Positions 19,601-29,919 are shown, counted from the first letter of the stretch. The stretch: DNA of 64,000 nt from Lactococcus garvieae subsp. garvieae (GCF_029024465.1 NZ_CP118950.1:372001-436000), one strand, 5' to 3'. The notes: generated from the letters alone by a model not told the origin. Program-made: numbers and translations.

Positions 19601-20158
19601 ATGATCAAATATAATATCCGTGGTGAAAATTTTGAGTTAACAGATTCAATCCGCTCATATGTTGAAGATAAGGTTGGAAAACTTGAAAAATACTTTAACG
19701 ATGGTCATGAAGTAACAGCCTATGTAAATCTTAAAGTTTACTCCGACAAACGTTACAAAGCAGAAGTTACAGTGCCTGCTAAAAATGTAACCTTGCGTGC
19801 AGAAGATACAGCAGCTGACATGTATGCAGCTATTGACTTTGTTGAGGAAAAACTAGAACGTCAAATTCGCAAGTATAAAACACGTGTAAACCGTAAATCT
19901 AAGATTAACGTTCCTACTGGACAAGCTTTCGGAGACGAGTTTGCACCACTTGATGAAGCTGAAGAAGTAAATGAAGATCAAGTAAAGATTGTTCGTACAA
20001 AACATGTTTCCTTGAAACCAATGGATGCTGAAGAAGCAGTGCTTCAAATGGACATGTTGGGTCATGATTTCTATATCTTTACAGATGCAGATACAGACAG
20101 TACTAATGTCGTTTACCGTCGTGAAGATGGCAACATTGGTTTGATCGAAACCAAATAA
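19601..20158 (+). CDS. hpf: ribosome hibernation promoting factor, long form
   Basis: A 185-residue long-form HPF (formerly YfiA in lactococci). The N-terminal S30AE domain (about residues 1-100: IRGENFELTDSIRSYVEDKVGKLEKYF) binds the 30S decoding site. A linker leads to the C-terminal dimerisation domain (VRTKHVSLKPMDAEEAVLQM and NVVYRREDGNIGLIE) that joins two 70S ribosomes as 100S. Monocistronic, with its own promoter, a long structured leader and a terminator. The cre-like match in the promoter would fit starvation control; that is inference. Confidence 0.96.
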   Translation: MIKYNIRGENFELTDSIRSYVEDKVGKLEKYFNDGHEVTAYVNLKVYSDKRYKAEVTVPAKNVTLRAEDTAADMYAAIDFVEEKLERQIRKYKTRVNRKSKINVPTGQAFGDEFAPLDEAEEVNEDQVKIVRTKHVSLKPMDAEEAVLQMDMLGHDFYIFTDADTDSTNVVYRREDGNIGLIETK

Positions 20159-20187
20159 GATTTAAGTACCTAAACTGTATCAAGAAA

Positions 20188-20218
20188 AAAGTCAAGCAAA
20201 AAAGCTTGGCTTTTTTTG
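20188..20218 (+). terminator. terminator after hpf
   Basis: Stem AGTCAAGC/GCTTGGCT (one wobble) with an A-rich loop, then seven T. Confidence 0.88.
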
Positions 20219-20249
20219 TTATCTCTGTACTTCTGTGACATTTCTCTTC

Positions 20250-20263
20250 TGTAATCGTTTACT
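20250..20263 (+). promoter_or_regulatory. cre site (CcpA) upstream of pflB
   Basis: TGTAATCGTTTACT matches WGNAANCGNTNNCW at all positions. It lies about 85 bases upstream of the pflB -35 box, so it may act as a distal activation or repression site in carbon control of mixed-acid fermentation. Confidence 0.6.
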
Positions 20264-20334
20264 TAAATTATAACAGTTTGACCAAAAAACAAAACTGTAC
20301 TAGTAAAGAAAGTGCAAACATTCCCGTATATCCC

Positions 20335-20362
20335 TTGAAATTAGCAAACTGTATGATATAAT
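20335..20362 (+). promoter_or_regulatory. pflB promoter
   Basis: TTGAAA at 20335-20340, a 16-base spacer and TATAAT at 20357-20362, about 43 bases before the ATG. AAGGAG is the ribosome-binding site. Confidence 0.7.
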
Positions 20363-20405
20363 AAAAACGTAATCTGAAACAGAAAGACCAAAGGAGATTT
20401 TCTAC

Positions 20406-22739
20406 ATGAAAACAGAAACTAAAGAAATCTTTGAGCAAGCCTGGGAAGGTTTCAAAGGATCAGACTGGCAAGATAAAGCAAGCGTCACACGCTTTGTTCA
20501 AGCCAACTACAAACCTTATGATGGAGACGAAAGTTTCCTCGAAGGACCAACAGAACGTACGCTTAAAGTAAAAGATATCATCGAAACAACAAAAGCGCAC
20601 TATGAAGAAGTAGGGTTCCCATTCGATACTGATCGTGTGACTTCTATTCACAAAATTCCTGCTGGTTACATCGATCCTGAAAACAAAGATCTCGAATTAA
20701 TCTACGGTATGCAAAACAGCGAACTTTTCCGTTTGAACTTCATGCCAAAAGGTGGTCTTCGTGTAGCAGAAAAAATCTTGACAGAACACGGACTTAGCGT
20801 TGATCCTGAATTGCACGAAGTGTTGGATACAACTATGACTTCTGTAAATGATGGTATCTTCCGTGCCTATACATCAGCTATTCGTAAAGCACGTCATGCC
20901 CACACAGTAACTGGTTTGCCAGATGCTTACTCACGTGGACGTATCATCGGTGTTTACGCACGTCTTGCGCTTTACGGTGCAGACTACTTGATGAAAGAAA
21001 AAGCACGCGAATGGGATGCAATCACTGAGATTACTGAAGAGACTATCCGTCTTAAAGAAGAAATCAACATGCAATACCAAGCACTTGATCAAGTTGCTAA
21101 ATTTGGTGATCTTTATGGACTTGACGTTCGTCGCCCAGCCTTGAACACTAAAGAAGCTATCCAATGGATCAATATTGCTTATATGGCTGTATGTCGTGTT
21201 ATCAATGGTGCGGCAACTTCACTTGGACGTGTGCCAATCGTTCTTGATATCTTCGCTGAACGTGACCTCGAACGTGGTACTTTCACTGAACAAGAGATTC
21301 AAGAATTCGTTGATGATTTTGTATTGAAACTTCGTACAATGAAATTCGCACGTGCTGCAGCCTATGATGAACTTTACTCTGGTGACCCAACATTCATCAC
21401 AACATCTATGGCTGGTATGGGTAATGACGGACGTCACCGTGTGACTAAAATGGACTACCGTTTCCTAAACACATTGGATACAATCGGTAACGCTCCAGAA
21501 CCAAACTTGACAGTACTTTGGTCTGATAAATTGCCACATGCCTTCAAACGCTATGCAATGTCAATGTCTCATAAACACTCTTCTATTCAATATGAAGGTG
21601 TTGAAACAATGGCTAAAGAAGGCTATGGCGAAATGTCTTGTATCTCATGTTGTGTATCACCGCTTGATCCAGAAAATGAAAACGAACGTCACAACCTTCA
21701 ATACTTTGGGGCACGTGTTAACGTTCTGAAAGCAATGCTTACTGGTTTGAATGGTGGATATGACGATGTTCATAAAGACTATAAAGTGTTCGACATCGAA
21801 CCTGTAACTGACGAAGTTCTTGACTACGACACAGTTATGGAAAACTTTGACAAATCATTGACTTGGTTGACTGATACTTATGTAGATGCCATGAACATCA
21901 TTCACTATATGACTGATAAATACAACTATGAAGCTGTTCAAATGGCCTTCTTGCCAACACGTGTTCGCGCAAACATGGGCTTCGGTATCTGTGGTTTCGC
22001 TAATACTGTGGATTCACTTTCAGCAATCAAATATGCGAAAGTTAAAACAATTCGTGATGAAAACGGCTATATCTACGATTACGAAGTTGAAGGCGACTTC
22101 CCACGTTATGGTGAAGATGATGACCGTGTAGACGATATCGCTAAACTTTTGATGAAGATGTACTACGAAAAATTAGCTTCACACAAACTTTACAAAAATG
22201 CTGAAGCTGCAGTTTCACTTTTGACAATCACTTCAAACGTTGCTTACTCTAAACAAACAGGTAACTCACCAGTTCATAAAGGTGTATTCCTCAATGAAGA
22301 TGGTTCAGTCAACAAATCTAAAGTAGAATTCTTCTCACCAGGTGCTAACCCATCAAACAAAGCGCGCGGTGGTTGGCTCCAAACCTTGAACTCTTTGGCT
22401 AAACTTGAATTTGCTCATGCAAATGACGGTATCTCATTGACAACTCAAGTTTCTCCACGCGCACTTGGTAAAACACGTGACGAACAAGTAGATAACTTGG
22501 TTCAAATCCTCGACGGTTACTTCGGTCAAGGTGGTCAACACGTTAACCTTAACGTTATGGACCTTAAAGATGTTTACAGCAAAATTATGGCTGGTGAGGA
22601 CGTTATCGTACGTATCTCTGGTTACTGTGTAAACACTAAATACCTCACACCAGAACAAAAACAAGAATTGACTGAACGTGTGTTCCACGAAGTTCTTTCA
22701 CAAGATGATGATGAAGTAATGCACACATCTAACATCTAA
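20406..22739 (+). CDS. pflB: formate C-acetyltransferase (pyruvate formate-lyase)
   Basis: A 777-residue glycyl radical enzyme converting pyruvate and CoA to acetyl-CoA and formate under anaerobic conditions. The active-site cysteine pair is in [13 protein letters not shown] (Cys415-Cys416). The radical glycine is Gly739 in RISGYCVN near the C-terminus, a variant of the RVSGYAVN signature that I believe is usual in streptococci and lactococci. The activating enzyme PflA is encoded 26 kb away at 48629. Codon use indicates very high expression. It is monocistronic with a promoter, an upstream cre site and a terminator. Confidence 0.97.
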   Translation: MKTETKEIFEQAWEGFKGSDWQDKASVTRFVQANYKPYDGDESFLEGPTERTLKVKDIIETTKAHYEEVGFPFDTDRVTSIHKIPAGYIDPENKDLELIYGMQNSELFRLNFMPKGGLRVAEKILTEHGLSVDPELHEVLDTTMTSVNDGIFRAYTSAIRKARHAHTVTGLPDAYSRGRIIGVYARLALYGADYLMKEKAREWDAITEITEETIRLKEEINMQYQALDQVAKFGDLYGLDVRRPALNTKEAIQWINIAYMAVCRVINGAATSLGRVPIVLDIFAERDLERGTFTEQEIQEFVDDFVLKLRTMKFARAAAYDELYSGDPTFITTSMAGMGNDGRHRVTKMDYRFLNTLDTIGNAPEPNLTVLWSDKLPHAFKRYAMSMSHKHSSIQYEGVETMAKEGYGEMSCISCCVSPLDPENENERHNLQYFGARVNVLKAMLTGLNGGYDDVHKDYKVFDIEPVTDEVLDYDTVMENFDKSLTWLTDTYVDAMNIIHYMTDKYNYEAVQMAFLPTRVRANMGFGICGFANTVDSLSAIKYAKVKTIRDENGYIYDYEVEGDFPRYGEDDDRVDDIAKLLMKMYYEKLASHKLYKNAEAAVSLLTITSNVAYSKQTGNSPVHKGVFLNEDGSVNKSKVEFFSPGANPSNKARGGWLQTLNSLAKLEFAHANDGISLTTQVSPRALGKTRDEQVDNLVQILDGYFGQGGQHVNLNVMDLKDVYSKIMAGEDVIVRISGYCVNTKYLTPEQKQELTERVFHEVLSQDDDEVMHTSNI

Positions 22740-22748
22740 TCGAATGTA

Positions 22749-22784
22749 AAAACAAACTCTCCTTTGGGGAGGTTGTTTTTTTTG
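22749..22784 (+). terminator. terminator after pflB
   Basis: Stem AACAAACTCTCC with GGGAGGTTGTT (wobble pairs) around TTTG and a run of eight T. Confidence 0.85.
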
Positions 22785-22854
22785 GCTTTTTTCTATCATT
22801 AAGCAGATCCTGTTATTTTTTACCATAATACTCACTTTATGTAAGGGAGAAGTA

Positions 22855-22929
22855 GTGAAGGGACAATTACAACGGTCTGGGGGCCTTTCCAGACCGGAAA
22901 AATATCATTTTTACTTCATGAGATCGTAA
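22855..22929 (+). other. candidate 24-codon small ORF containing a strong hairpin, upstream of coaE
   Basis: Between the pflB terminator and coaE, AAGGGAGA is followed by a GTG that opens a 24-codon frame ending at TAA 22927-22929. Inside it lies a perfect 8-bp hairpin, CGGTCTGG/CCAGACCG (22873-22896), with an 8-base loop and no T run. It could be a small peptide gene, a structured RNA or a chance frame. No known riboswitch fold was recognised, and nothing else is seen in the 230-base gap. Confidence 0.25.
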
Positions 22930-22969
22930 TTACTGAATATCGTATCCCGAGTTGTGCTATAATAAAGCT

Positions 22970-23575
22970 ATGAATAAAGTAATCGGTTTGACAGGTGGAA
23001 TAGCTTCTGGGAAATCAACGGCGGTTGATTTTTTGCGTTCTCAGGGCTATCCGATCATTGATGCGGATCAAGTGGTTCGTGAATTACAAGCACCAAGTGG
23101 CGCCTTATATCAGGCGATTTTGAAAGAATTCGGTCCTACCTACTTTGATGAGGATGGACTTTTGAATCGGCGGAAGTTGGGCAACTTGATTTTCTCGAAG
23201 GATGAAGCACGAGAAAAACTCGCATCGCTCCAAAATCATATTATTCGCCAAGAGCTCTATAAGAGACGTGAGGCACTTTTGAAGGATGACAAGGTTCAAA
23301 AGCCCATAATTATGGATATTCCCTTACTCATCGAACAAGCTTATGATGGGTTTGACGAAATATGGTTAATCGCTGTGCCAGAAAGCATCCAAATGGAGCG
23401 TATTATGAGTCGAGATAATATGACCCAAGAAGAGGCGGAAGCGCGTATCAAAGCTCAAATGCCTTTGTCAGAAAAGAAGAAGTATGCCACACGTATTATT
23501 GACAGTTCAGGAACAATTCCTGAAACTTATGAAAAAATCACAGAATTGTTAAAAGTAGTAGAAAAGAGGGATTAA
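22970..23575 (+). CDS. coaE: dephospho-CoA kinase
   Basis: A 201-residue kinase performing the last step of coenzyme A synthesis. The P-loop GGIASGKS is at residues 9-16, and the DADQVVRELQAPSG block binds substrate. A frame is open six codons further upstream, but that stretch is the promoter: TATAAT (22958-22963) with extended TGC ends six bases before the ATG. There is no ribosome-binding site, so a leaderless mRNA is predicted. The order coaE-pmrA-rpmG follows streptococci and lactococci. Confidence 0.95.
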   Translation: MNKVIGLTGGIASGKSTAVDFLRSQGYPIIDADQVVRELQAPSGALYQAILKEFGPTYFDEDGLLNRRKLGNLIFSKDEAREKLASLQNHIIRQELYKRREALLKDDKVQKPIIMDIPLLIEQAYDGFDEIWLIAVPESIQMERIMSRDNMTQEEAEARIKAQMPLSEKKKYATRIIDSSGTIPETYEKITELLKVVEKRD

Positions 23576-23621
23576 AACGAGTAAATCAACAAAAAAAAGA
23601 AAAGTTAATTGGAAACAAAAC

Positions 23622-24812
23622 TTGTGGATCACATGGATTGGCTGTTTTATTGTGGGCTCATCTTTTTCACTGGTAATGCCATTTTTGCCTCTTTATATTC
23701 AGAGCTTAGGTGTGACTGGTTCTAATGTAGAGCTGTTTTCTGGTATTGCTTTTGCTTCGACAGCCTTAGTCTCAGGTTTAGTTGCACCTATGTGGGGGAA
23801 ATTAGCAGACAAATACGGCCGAAAACCCATGATGGTCAGAGCTTCTTTTGCGATGACCTTTACTATGTCTGCAATTGCTTTTTCTCATCAAATGGGCGGC
23901 TATTGGTGGCTTTTGCTCATGCGTAGTCTCATGGGCTTCTTTTCAGGTTTCATTCCCAACTCAACTGCAATGATCGCTTCTCAAGCACCCAAAGAACGTT
24001 CGGGTTATGCTCTGGGCGTCTTATCCACTGCAATGATTACGGGGACTTTGATCGGTCCTTCTATCGGTGGTTTGCTGGCGCAGTGGTTTGGAATGGCAAA
24101 CGTCTTCCTTATCGTTGGGAGTCTGCTTGCTCTAGCAACGATTTTGACTGTCTTTTTTGTCCATGAAAACTTTGAACCCGTAACGAAAGATAATATGTTA
24201 TCGACAAAGGAAATTGTCAATCGTATAAGCAATAAGCAAATTCTTTTTGGCTTACTTGTTACCAGCTTTATTATCCAAGTTACCACACAATCGATAGAGC
24301 CATTTGTTACCCTTTATATCAAGACTTTGACTACAAATACAAATAACTTAATGTTTATCTCAGGGCTTATTGTGTCTGCAGTCGGCTTGTCTGCAATGCT
24401 GTCTTCAAGTACACTGGGTAAATTAGGAGACAAATATGGCGCACATCGACTGATTTTAATTGGCCTCGCCTTTAGCTTCGCGATGTATTTACCGATGGCC
24501 TTTGTAAAAACGCCTCTCCAATTAGGACTCTTAAGATTTATGCTGGGGTTCGGTACGGGTGCGCTGATGCCATCCGTCAACTCCCTTTTAGCAAAAATTA
24601 CCCCTAAGGAAGGTGTGTCGCGGATTTTTGCGTATAACCAAATGTTTTCTAACTTTGGAGTAGTTGTAGGTCCGATAGTGGGCTCTGCAATTGCAGGTTG
24701 GATTTCATATCGTATGGCCTTTATTGTGACAAGTCTTTTCGTGGTTGTTAATTTCTTCTGGTCCCTGACCAACTTCCGGAAATACCTAAGAAAACGGAGC
24801 ATCGTAGAATGA
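23622..24812 (+). CDS. pmrA: MFS multidrug efflux transporter (PmrA-like)
   Basis: A major facilitator with about 12 membrane helices and the motif [11 protein letters not shown] after helix 2; the order coaE-pmrA-rpmG supports the name. It exports drugs such as fluoroquinolones in pneumococcus. The start is unclear. TTG at 23622 has GGA eight bases upstream but removes the whole cytoplasmic N-terminus, since helix 1 begins at once. The frame is open back to the coaE stop, with only non-standard codons (ATT at 23571, ACG at 23577) near GAGGG at 23566-23570. The natural start may therefore be non-canonical, adding a basic tail of about 15-17 residues. Confidence 0.88.
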   Translation: MWITWIGCFIVGSSFSLVMPFLPLYIQSLGVTGSNVELFSGIAFASTALVSGLVAPMWGKLADKYGRKPMMVRASFAMTFTMSAIAFSHQMGGYWWLLLMRSLMGFFSGFIPNSTAMIASQAPKERSGYALGVLSTAMITGTLIGPSIGGLLAQWFGMANVFLIVGSLLALATILTVFFVHENFEPVTKDNMLSTKEIVNRISNKQILFGLLVTSFIIQVTTQSIEPFVTLYIKTLTTNTNNLMFISGLIVSAVGLSAMLSSSTLGKLGDKYGAHRLILIGLAFSFAMYLPMAFVKTPLQLGLLRFMLGFGTGALMPSVNSLLAKITPKEGVSRIFAYNQMFSNFGVVVGPIVGSAIAGWISYRMAFIVTSLFVVVNFFWSLTNFRKYLRKRSIVE

Positions 24813-24955
24813 GAGTGAAAATAACTTTAGCTTGCACAAGTTGTAAGAGTAAAAACTATATTAGCAGTAAGAATAAAAGCAGTAATCCTGATAAAGTCGA
24901 AACAATGAAGTTTTGTCCAAAAGAGCGTATGGTTACATTACACCGAGAGGTTTAA
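24809..24955 (+). CDS. rpmG: 50S ribosomal protein L33
   Basis: A 48-residue L33, [17 protein letters not shown]...[15 protein letters not shown]. It overlaps the pmrA stop by four bases (ATGA). The zinc ribbon is incomplete: Cys9, Cys12 and Cys36 remain but the fourth position is Glu39, so it is probably not a normal zinc-binding form. In streptococci secE and nusG follow; here the next 130 bases hold no secE and lead to the ftsW promoter. Confidence 0.93.
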   Translation: MRVKITLACTSCKSKNYISSKNKSSNPDKVETMKFCPKERMVTLHREV

Positions 24956-25086
24956 ACTGTAGAGAGTATTTTTCATTCTACAAAACCATTTATTTTCAAA
25001 ATAATTGCACATCTCTAAAATTGAAACTGAAAAAATGGTATAATAAAAAATGTTAAAAAATAATAGAAATGAAATGATAACTTAAA

Positions 25087-26310
25087 ATGAATGATGGATT
25101 GAAGAAAGCAAACTTCCTGAACTATTCTATTTTGATTCCCTACCTGATCATGTCAGCTGTAGGTATCGTGATGGTTTTTTCAGCAACAGTCCCATATCAG
25201 CTGGCGAAGGGACTTTCACCTTATAAAATGGCAATCAACCAAGGCGCATTCATGTTGCTGAGTTTTGTTGCTATTGCTGTGATTTATCGGATGAAACTCC
25301 GTGCGCTTAAGAGTAAAAAAATGATTGGTTGGGTTTTATTTCTTTTGATTTCAGCCATGATTTATTCCCGCGTTGGGCCAAACACCTCCGCAAATGGTGC
25401 ACATGGTTGGATTCCTATCCCAGGTGTGGGTACGATTCAACCTGCTGAATATGCAAAATTTTTCGTTGTTTGGTATCTGGCTTCGGTTTTTTCCGAAAAG
25501 CAGGATGAAATATATGAAAAAGATATCGCAGCAATTTTCAAAGGAAAAACCATTTGGCAAAAACTATTTGGGGGATGGCGCACTGCGATTCTTATAATGT
25601 TAGGTATCTTGGTTATTATGCCAGACTTGGGTAATGCTTCGATTATGGCGATGATTACAGGAGTGATGATTGCTTCTAGTGGTATCTCTTGGCGCTGGTT
25701 TAGTGGCTATGGTAAGATCATTCTGGGAGCGATGGTTGCCTTTATTGCCTACCTTTATGCTGTAGGTGGTGACGTTATCCCGGGAAACTATGTCAATGCC
25801 CGTTTTAAGGCAATGGTGAATCCTTTCGAAGGCTTGTCAACATATGGTCACCAAATGGCCAACTCCTATTACGCCGTAAGTAATGGGGGCTGGTTTGGTC
25901 GAGGACTCGGAAATTCTATTGAGAAAAATGGCTTCCTGCCTGAAGCGCACACGGACTTTATCTTCTCGATTGTTATTGAGGAGCTGGGGCTAATCGGAGG
26001 AATTATCGTTCTCGGCGTATTGTTCTTTATGATTGTGCGTATCTTAATGGTCGGTATCCGTGCAAAAAGTGCATTTAATTCGATGATCTGTATCGGGATT
26101 GGTTCTACCCTATTGATTTCAGTATTTATCAATATTGGAGGAGCTTTTGGAATTATTCCGGAAACAGGGGTAACATTCCCATTCCTATCGCAAGGGGGAT
26201 CATCATTCCTTGTGTTGTCTTTGGGGATTGCTTTCGTGCTTAACATTTCGGCAGATGAAAAACGCAGAGAAGTCAGAGAACTTTCAAGTACATATGCTAG
26301 AAATGTTTAA
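25087..26310 (+). CDS. ftsW: FtsW/RodA/SpoVE family septal peptidoglycan glycosyltransferase
   Basis: A 407-residue SEDS protein with about ten membrane helices. Conserved blocks are ANGAHGWIPI (near residue 104), PAEYAKFFVVWYLA, MPDLGNASIM and PEAHTDFIFSIVIEELGLIGG. SEDS proteins polymerise lipid II with a cognate class B penicillin-binding protein. The ftsW assignment rests on its place before pycA, as in lactococci and streptococci. No clear ribosome-binding site is seen before the ATG; a TATAAT lies near 25038. Confidence 0.92.
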   Translation: MNDGLKKANFLNYSILIPYLIMSAVGIVMVFSATVPYQLAKGLSPYKMAINQGAFMLLSFVAIAVIYRMKLRALKSKKMIGWVLFLLISAMIYSRVGPNTSANGAHGWIPIPGVGTIQPAEYAKFFVVWYLASVFSEKQDEIYEKDIAAIFKGKTIWQKLFGGWRTAILIMLGILVIMPDLGNASIMAMITGVMIASSGISWRWFSGYGKIILGAMVAFIAYLYAVGGDVIPGNYVNARFKAMVNPFEGLSTYGHQMANSYYAVSNGGWFGRGLGNSIEKNGFLPEAHTDFIFSIVIEELGLIGGIIVLGVLFFMIVRILMVGIRAKSAFNSMICIGIGSTLLISVFINIGGAFGIIPETGVTFPFLSQGGSSFLVLSLGIAFVLNISADEKRREVRELSSTYARNV

Positions 26311-26452
26311 TATTAAATGCTAAAGTTAAGAAAAAGCTAATCAAATCGTAATACTCCATGCCCCTCTTTCGCTAAAGCGAGAAGGAAAATGAATTATAAG
26401 GTATCGTCAACCATATTACACAACATATTAGGGAATAAAGATAGGGGATTGT

Positions 26453-29400
26453 ATGAAAAAACTGCTCGTTGCCAACCGTGGTGAAATTGCCATTCGTGTT
26501 TTTCGTGCCTGTAATGAACTGGGTTTGTCCACTGTAGCCATCTATGCAAAAGAAGATGAGTACTCTGTACACCGTTTCAAAGCAGACGAAGCATACTTAG
26601 TCGGACATGGTAAAAAACCGATAGATGCTTACCTTGATGCGGATGATATTATTCGTATTGCTCTGGATGCAGGAGCAGATGCAATTCACCCGGGCTATGG
26701 TTTGCTTTCGGAAAACTTGGAATTTGCAACGAAGGTCCGTGAAGCGGGCTTGGTTTTTGTAGGGCCAGATTTAAAACATTTGGATATTTTTGGCGATAAA
26801 ATTAAAGCGAAGAAAGCAGCGGATTTGGCAAAAATTCAAGGTATTCCAGGGACGGATGGTGCTGTCGATTTGGATGGTGCCCTTGCCTTTGCTGAAACCT
26901 ACGGCTATCCTGTCATGATAAAAGCTGCTCTCGGTGGCGGCGGACGTGGAATGCGTGTTGCTCGTAATGATGAGGAGATGCGTGACGGTTATGCGCGTGC
27001 CAAGTCAGAAGCACAAACCGCTTTTGGATCAGCAGAAATTTATGTTGAAAAATATATTGAAAATCCAAAGCATATCGAAGTACAGATTTTGGGAGATACG
27101 CATGGAAATATTGTCCATCTTCATGAGCGTGATTGCTCTGTGCAACGCCGCAATCAAAAAGTCATCGAAATTGCACCAGCTGTAGGCTTAGATCCAGACT
27201 TTAGAAATGAAATCTGTCAAGCAGCTGTCCAACTTTGCCAGGCTGTGGGGTATGTTAATGCAGGAACAGTTGAGTTTCTAGTTAAAGAGAATCAATTTTA
27301 TTTTATTGAAGTGAACCCAAGGGTTCAAGTAGAACATACGATTACGGAGATGGTGACAGGTGTAGACATTGTCACAGCACAAATTCTTATTGCTCAGGGC
27401 AAAGATTTGCACCAAGACATCAAAATTCCTGCACAGGATGAAATTCCATGCTTAGGCGCAGCCATCCAGTGCCGTATCACAACTGAAGATCCTGAAAATA
27501 ATTTCCTTCCAGATACAGGAAAAATAAACACCTACCGTTCTCCAGGAGGCTTTGGTGTGCGTCTTGACGTAGGTAATGCTTATGCAGGATATGAAGTGAC
27601 GCCTTATTTTGACAGCCTTTTAGTCAAGGTTTGTACTCATGCAACAGACTTTGAAGAAGCGGTGCATAAGATGCAACGTGTCTTGCGCGAATTCCGTATT
27701 CGTGGGGTAAAAACTAATATTCCATTTTTGGAAAATGTTATTGACGATGAGCAGTTCACTAGTGGTCAAGCAACAACAACCTTTATTGACAATACCCCAC
27801 AACTCTTCAAGTTTTCTCGTAAACGTAATCGCGGTACAAAGATATTGAAATACATTTCGAATATTACCGTGAATGGTTTCCCAGGGATTGACAAAACAGA
27901 GAAGCGTTATTTTGAACCTGCGCGTCAACCAGAAATTGAGATTATCCAGAAAAAAACGACAAAGAACATCCTTGATCAAGAAGGTGCTGCAGCCGTAGTA
28001 GACTTTGTTAAAGGTTCACATGAAGTCTTGCTCACAGATACAACTTTTCGTGATGCACACCAAAGTCTTTTAGCCACACGTTTGCGTCTACAAGATATGA
28101 AGGGAATTGCAAGCTCTGTAGATCAAGGCCTTTCAGATTTGTTCTCTGTAGAGATGTGGGGTGGGGCGACTTTCGATGTTGCCTACCGTTTCTTAAATGA
28201 ATCACCTTGGTATCGTTTAAGAAAATTGCGTGAACAGATGCCCAATACACTTTTCCAAATGCTATTCCGTGGCTCAAATGCAGTAGGGTATCAAAATTAT
28301 CCTGACAATGTTATTCAAGAGTTTATTCAAAAAGCGGCAGCTGAGGGTATCGATGTTTTCCGTATTTTTGACAGCCTGAACTGGCTGCCGCAAATGGAAA
28401 AATCTATCCAAACTGTGCGTGACACAGGGAAAATCGCTGAAGCAACGATTTGTTATACTGGCGATATCTTAGATAAAACACGTCAAAAATATGACTTGAA
28501 GTATTATAAAGATCTTGCTAAAGAATTAGAAGCTAGCGGTGCGCATATTCTTGCGATTAAGGATATGGCTGGCCTTCTGAAACCACAAGCTGCTTATGTA
28601 TTGATTACAGCACTGAAAGAAACAGTCGATTTACCGATTCATTTGCATACACATGATACGGCAGGTAATGGGATTATCACCTATTCGGGTGCGATTAAGG
28701 CCGGTGTAGATATTGTTGATGTGGCAACAGCATCACTTGCTGGTGGGACTTCTCAGCCTTCTATGCAGTCGCTCTATTATGCCTTGGAGCATGGTGGACG
28801 TCATGCGGCCTTAAATATTGCTAACGCGGAACAAATTGACCATTATTGGGAAGATACACGTCGTTATTATGCGCCTTTTGAAGCTGGGATTACGAGCCCG
28901 CAAACAGAAGTTTACAGACATGAAATGCCAGGGGGACAATACACCAACCTTAAAGCACAGTCTGCTGCGGTTGGATTGGATACTCGTTTTGATGAAGTCA
29001 AAGCGATGTACAGCAAAGTAAACATGATGTTTGGTGACATTATTAAAGTGACGCCAAGTTCAAAAGTTGTGGGCGACATGGCACTCTTTATGGTACAAAA
29101 TGACCTCACAGAAGAAGATGTTTATGCAAAAGGTGCAGAATTAAACTTCCCAGAGTCAGTGGTTTCCTTCTTCCAAGGAGATTTGGGTCAACCTGTAGGT
29201 GGTTTCCCAGAGAAACTTCAAGCGCTGGTTCTCAAAGGGAAACAAGCTTTAACAGATCGTCCCGGTCTTCATGCGCCAGCCGTTGACTTTGCACAAGTGG
29301 AAAAGGAACTCTCAGATATATTAGGTTATCCAGCTGAAGAACATGAAGTTTTAAGTTACATTATGTACCCGCAAGTCTTCTTGGATTATCAAAAAATGCA

Positions 29401-29872
29401 AGATGCTTTTGGCTCAGTGACCTTACTCGATACGGAAACTTTTCTCCATGGTATGCGTATGGGTGAGCAAATCGAAGTGCAGATTGAAAAAGGTAAAACT
29501 CTGATTATTCGTCTTGATGAGATTGGAGAGCCAGATGTCTTAGGTAATCGTGTGCTCTTCTTTAACCTTAATGGTCAAAGACGTGAAATTAGTGTGAATG
29601 ACCAATCCATCAAAACACAAGTTGTTGCGAAACGTAAGGCCGACAGCACAGACCCCCAACAAATCGGGGCAACGATGCCGGGATCTGTTTTAGATATTCT
29701 CGTGAAAAAAGGAGAGCAGGTCAAAAAAGGACAAGCACTGATGGTTACAGAAGCAATGAAGATGGAGACGACAATCGAGGCACCATTTGATGCGACGATT
29801 GAAGAGATTCATGCCGTAGCAGGAGAAGCGATTCAGACGAAAGATCTTCTTATCGAGCTACGTGAGCAATAA
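26453..29872 (+). CDS. pycA: pyruvate carboxylase
   Basis: A 1139-residue biotin enzyme making oxaloacetate from pyruvate and bicarbonate. In order: biotin carboxylase (about 1-450, with ALGGGGRGMRV ATP loop and EVNPRVQVEHT), the pyruvate carboxyltransferase domain (about 530-800, DTTFRDAHQSLLATR), the PYC_OADA domain, and the biotinyl domain with the lysine in EAMKMET near the C-terminus. It supplies aspartate from pyruvate. The 142-base leader holds a small hairpin (TCGCT/AGCGA) of no clear role. AGGGG precedes the ATG and a strong terminator follows. Confidence 0.97.
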   Translation: MKKLLVANRGEIAIRVFRACNELGLSTVAIYAKEDEYSVHRFKADEAYLVGHGKKPIDAYLDADDIIRIALDAGADAIHPGYGLLSENLEFATKVREAGLVFVGPDLKHLDIFGDKIKAKKAADLAKIQGIPGTDGAVDLDGALAFAETYGYPVMIKAALGGGGRGMRVARNDEEMRDGYARAKSEAQTAFGSAEIYVEKYIENPKHIEVQILGDTHGNIVHLHERDCSVQRRNQKVIEIAPAVGLDPDFRNEICQAAVQLCQAVGYVNAGTVEFLVKENQFYFIEVNPRVQVEHTITEMVTGVDIVTAQILIAQGKDLHQDIKIPAQDEIPCLGAAIQCRITTEDPENNFLPDTGKINTYRSPGGFGVRLDVGNAYAGYEVTPYFDSLLVKVCTHATDFEEAVHKMQRVLREFRIRGVKTNIPFLENVIDDEQFTSGQATTTFIDNTPQLFKFSRKRNRGTKILKYISNITVNGFPGIDKTEKRYFEPARQPEIEIIQKKTTKNILDQEGAAAVVDFVKGSHEVLLTDTTFRDAHQSLLATRLRLQDMKGIASSVDQGLSDLFSVEMWGGATFDVAYRFLNESPWYRLRKLREQMPNTLFQMLFRGSNAVGYQNYPDNVIQEFIQKAAAEGIDVFRIFDSLNWLPQMEKSIQTVRDTGKIAEATICYTGDILDKTRQKYDLKYYKDLAKELEASGAHILAIKDMAGLLKPQAAYVLITALKETVDLPIHLHTHDTAGNGIITYSGAIKAGVDIVDVATASLAGGTSQPSMQSLYYALEHGGRHAALNIANAEQIDHYWEDTRRYYAPFEAGITSPQTEVYRHEMPGGQYTNLKAQSAAVGLDTRFDEVKAMYSKVNMMFGDIIKVTPSSKVVGDMALFMVQNDLTEEDVYAKGAELNFPESVVSFFQGDLGQPVGGFPEKLQALVLKGKQALTDRPGLHAPAVDFAQVEKELSDILGYPAEEHEVLSYIMYPQVFLDYQKMQDAFGSVTLLDTETFLHGMRMGEQIEVQIEKGKTLIIRLDEIGEPDVLGNRVLFFNLNGQRREISVNDQSIKTQVVAKRKADSTDPQQIGATMPGSVLDILVKKGEQVKKGQALMVTEAMKMETTIEAPFDATIEEIHAVAGEAIQTKDLLIELREQ

Positions 29873-29876
29873 AATA

Positions 29877-29908
29877 AAAACGTTCAACTCTTGGGTTGAA
29901 CGTTTTTA
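29877..29908 (+). terminator. terminator after pycA
   Basis: Stem AAAAACGTTCAAC with GTTGAACGTTTTT, about 13 bp. Being symmetrical it may also serve the converging clpP transcript. Confidence 0.93.
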
Positions 29909-29919
29909 TTTAAGAAGGA

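Noticed and set aside
22620-22640. Altered glycyl-radical motif in PflB (SGYCVN instead of SGYAVN)
   Set aside because: To my knowledge this variant is normal in streptococcal and lactococcal PflB; the radical glycine is present.
26361-26385. Small hairpin in the pycA leader as a riboswitch or terminator
   Set aside because: The stem is only five to six pairs, has no T run and lacks any conserved motif.
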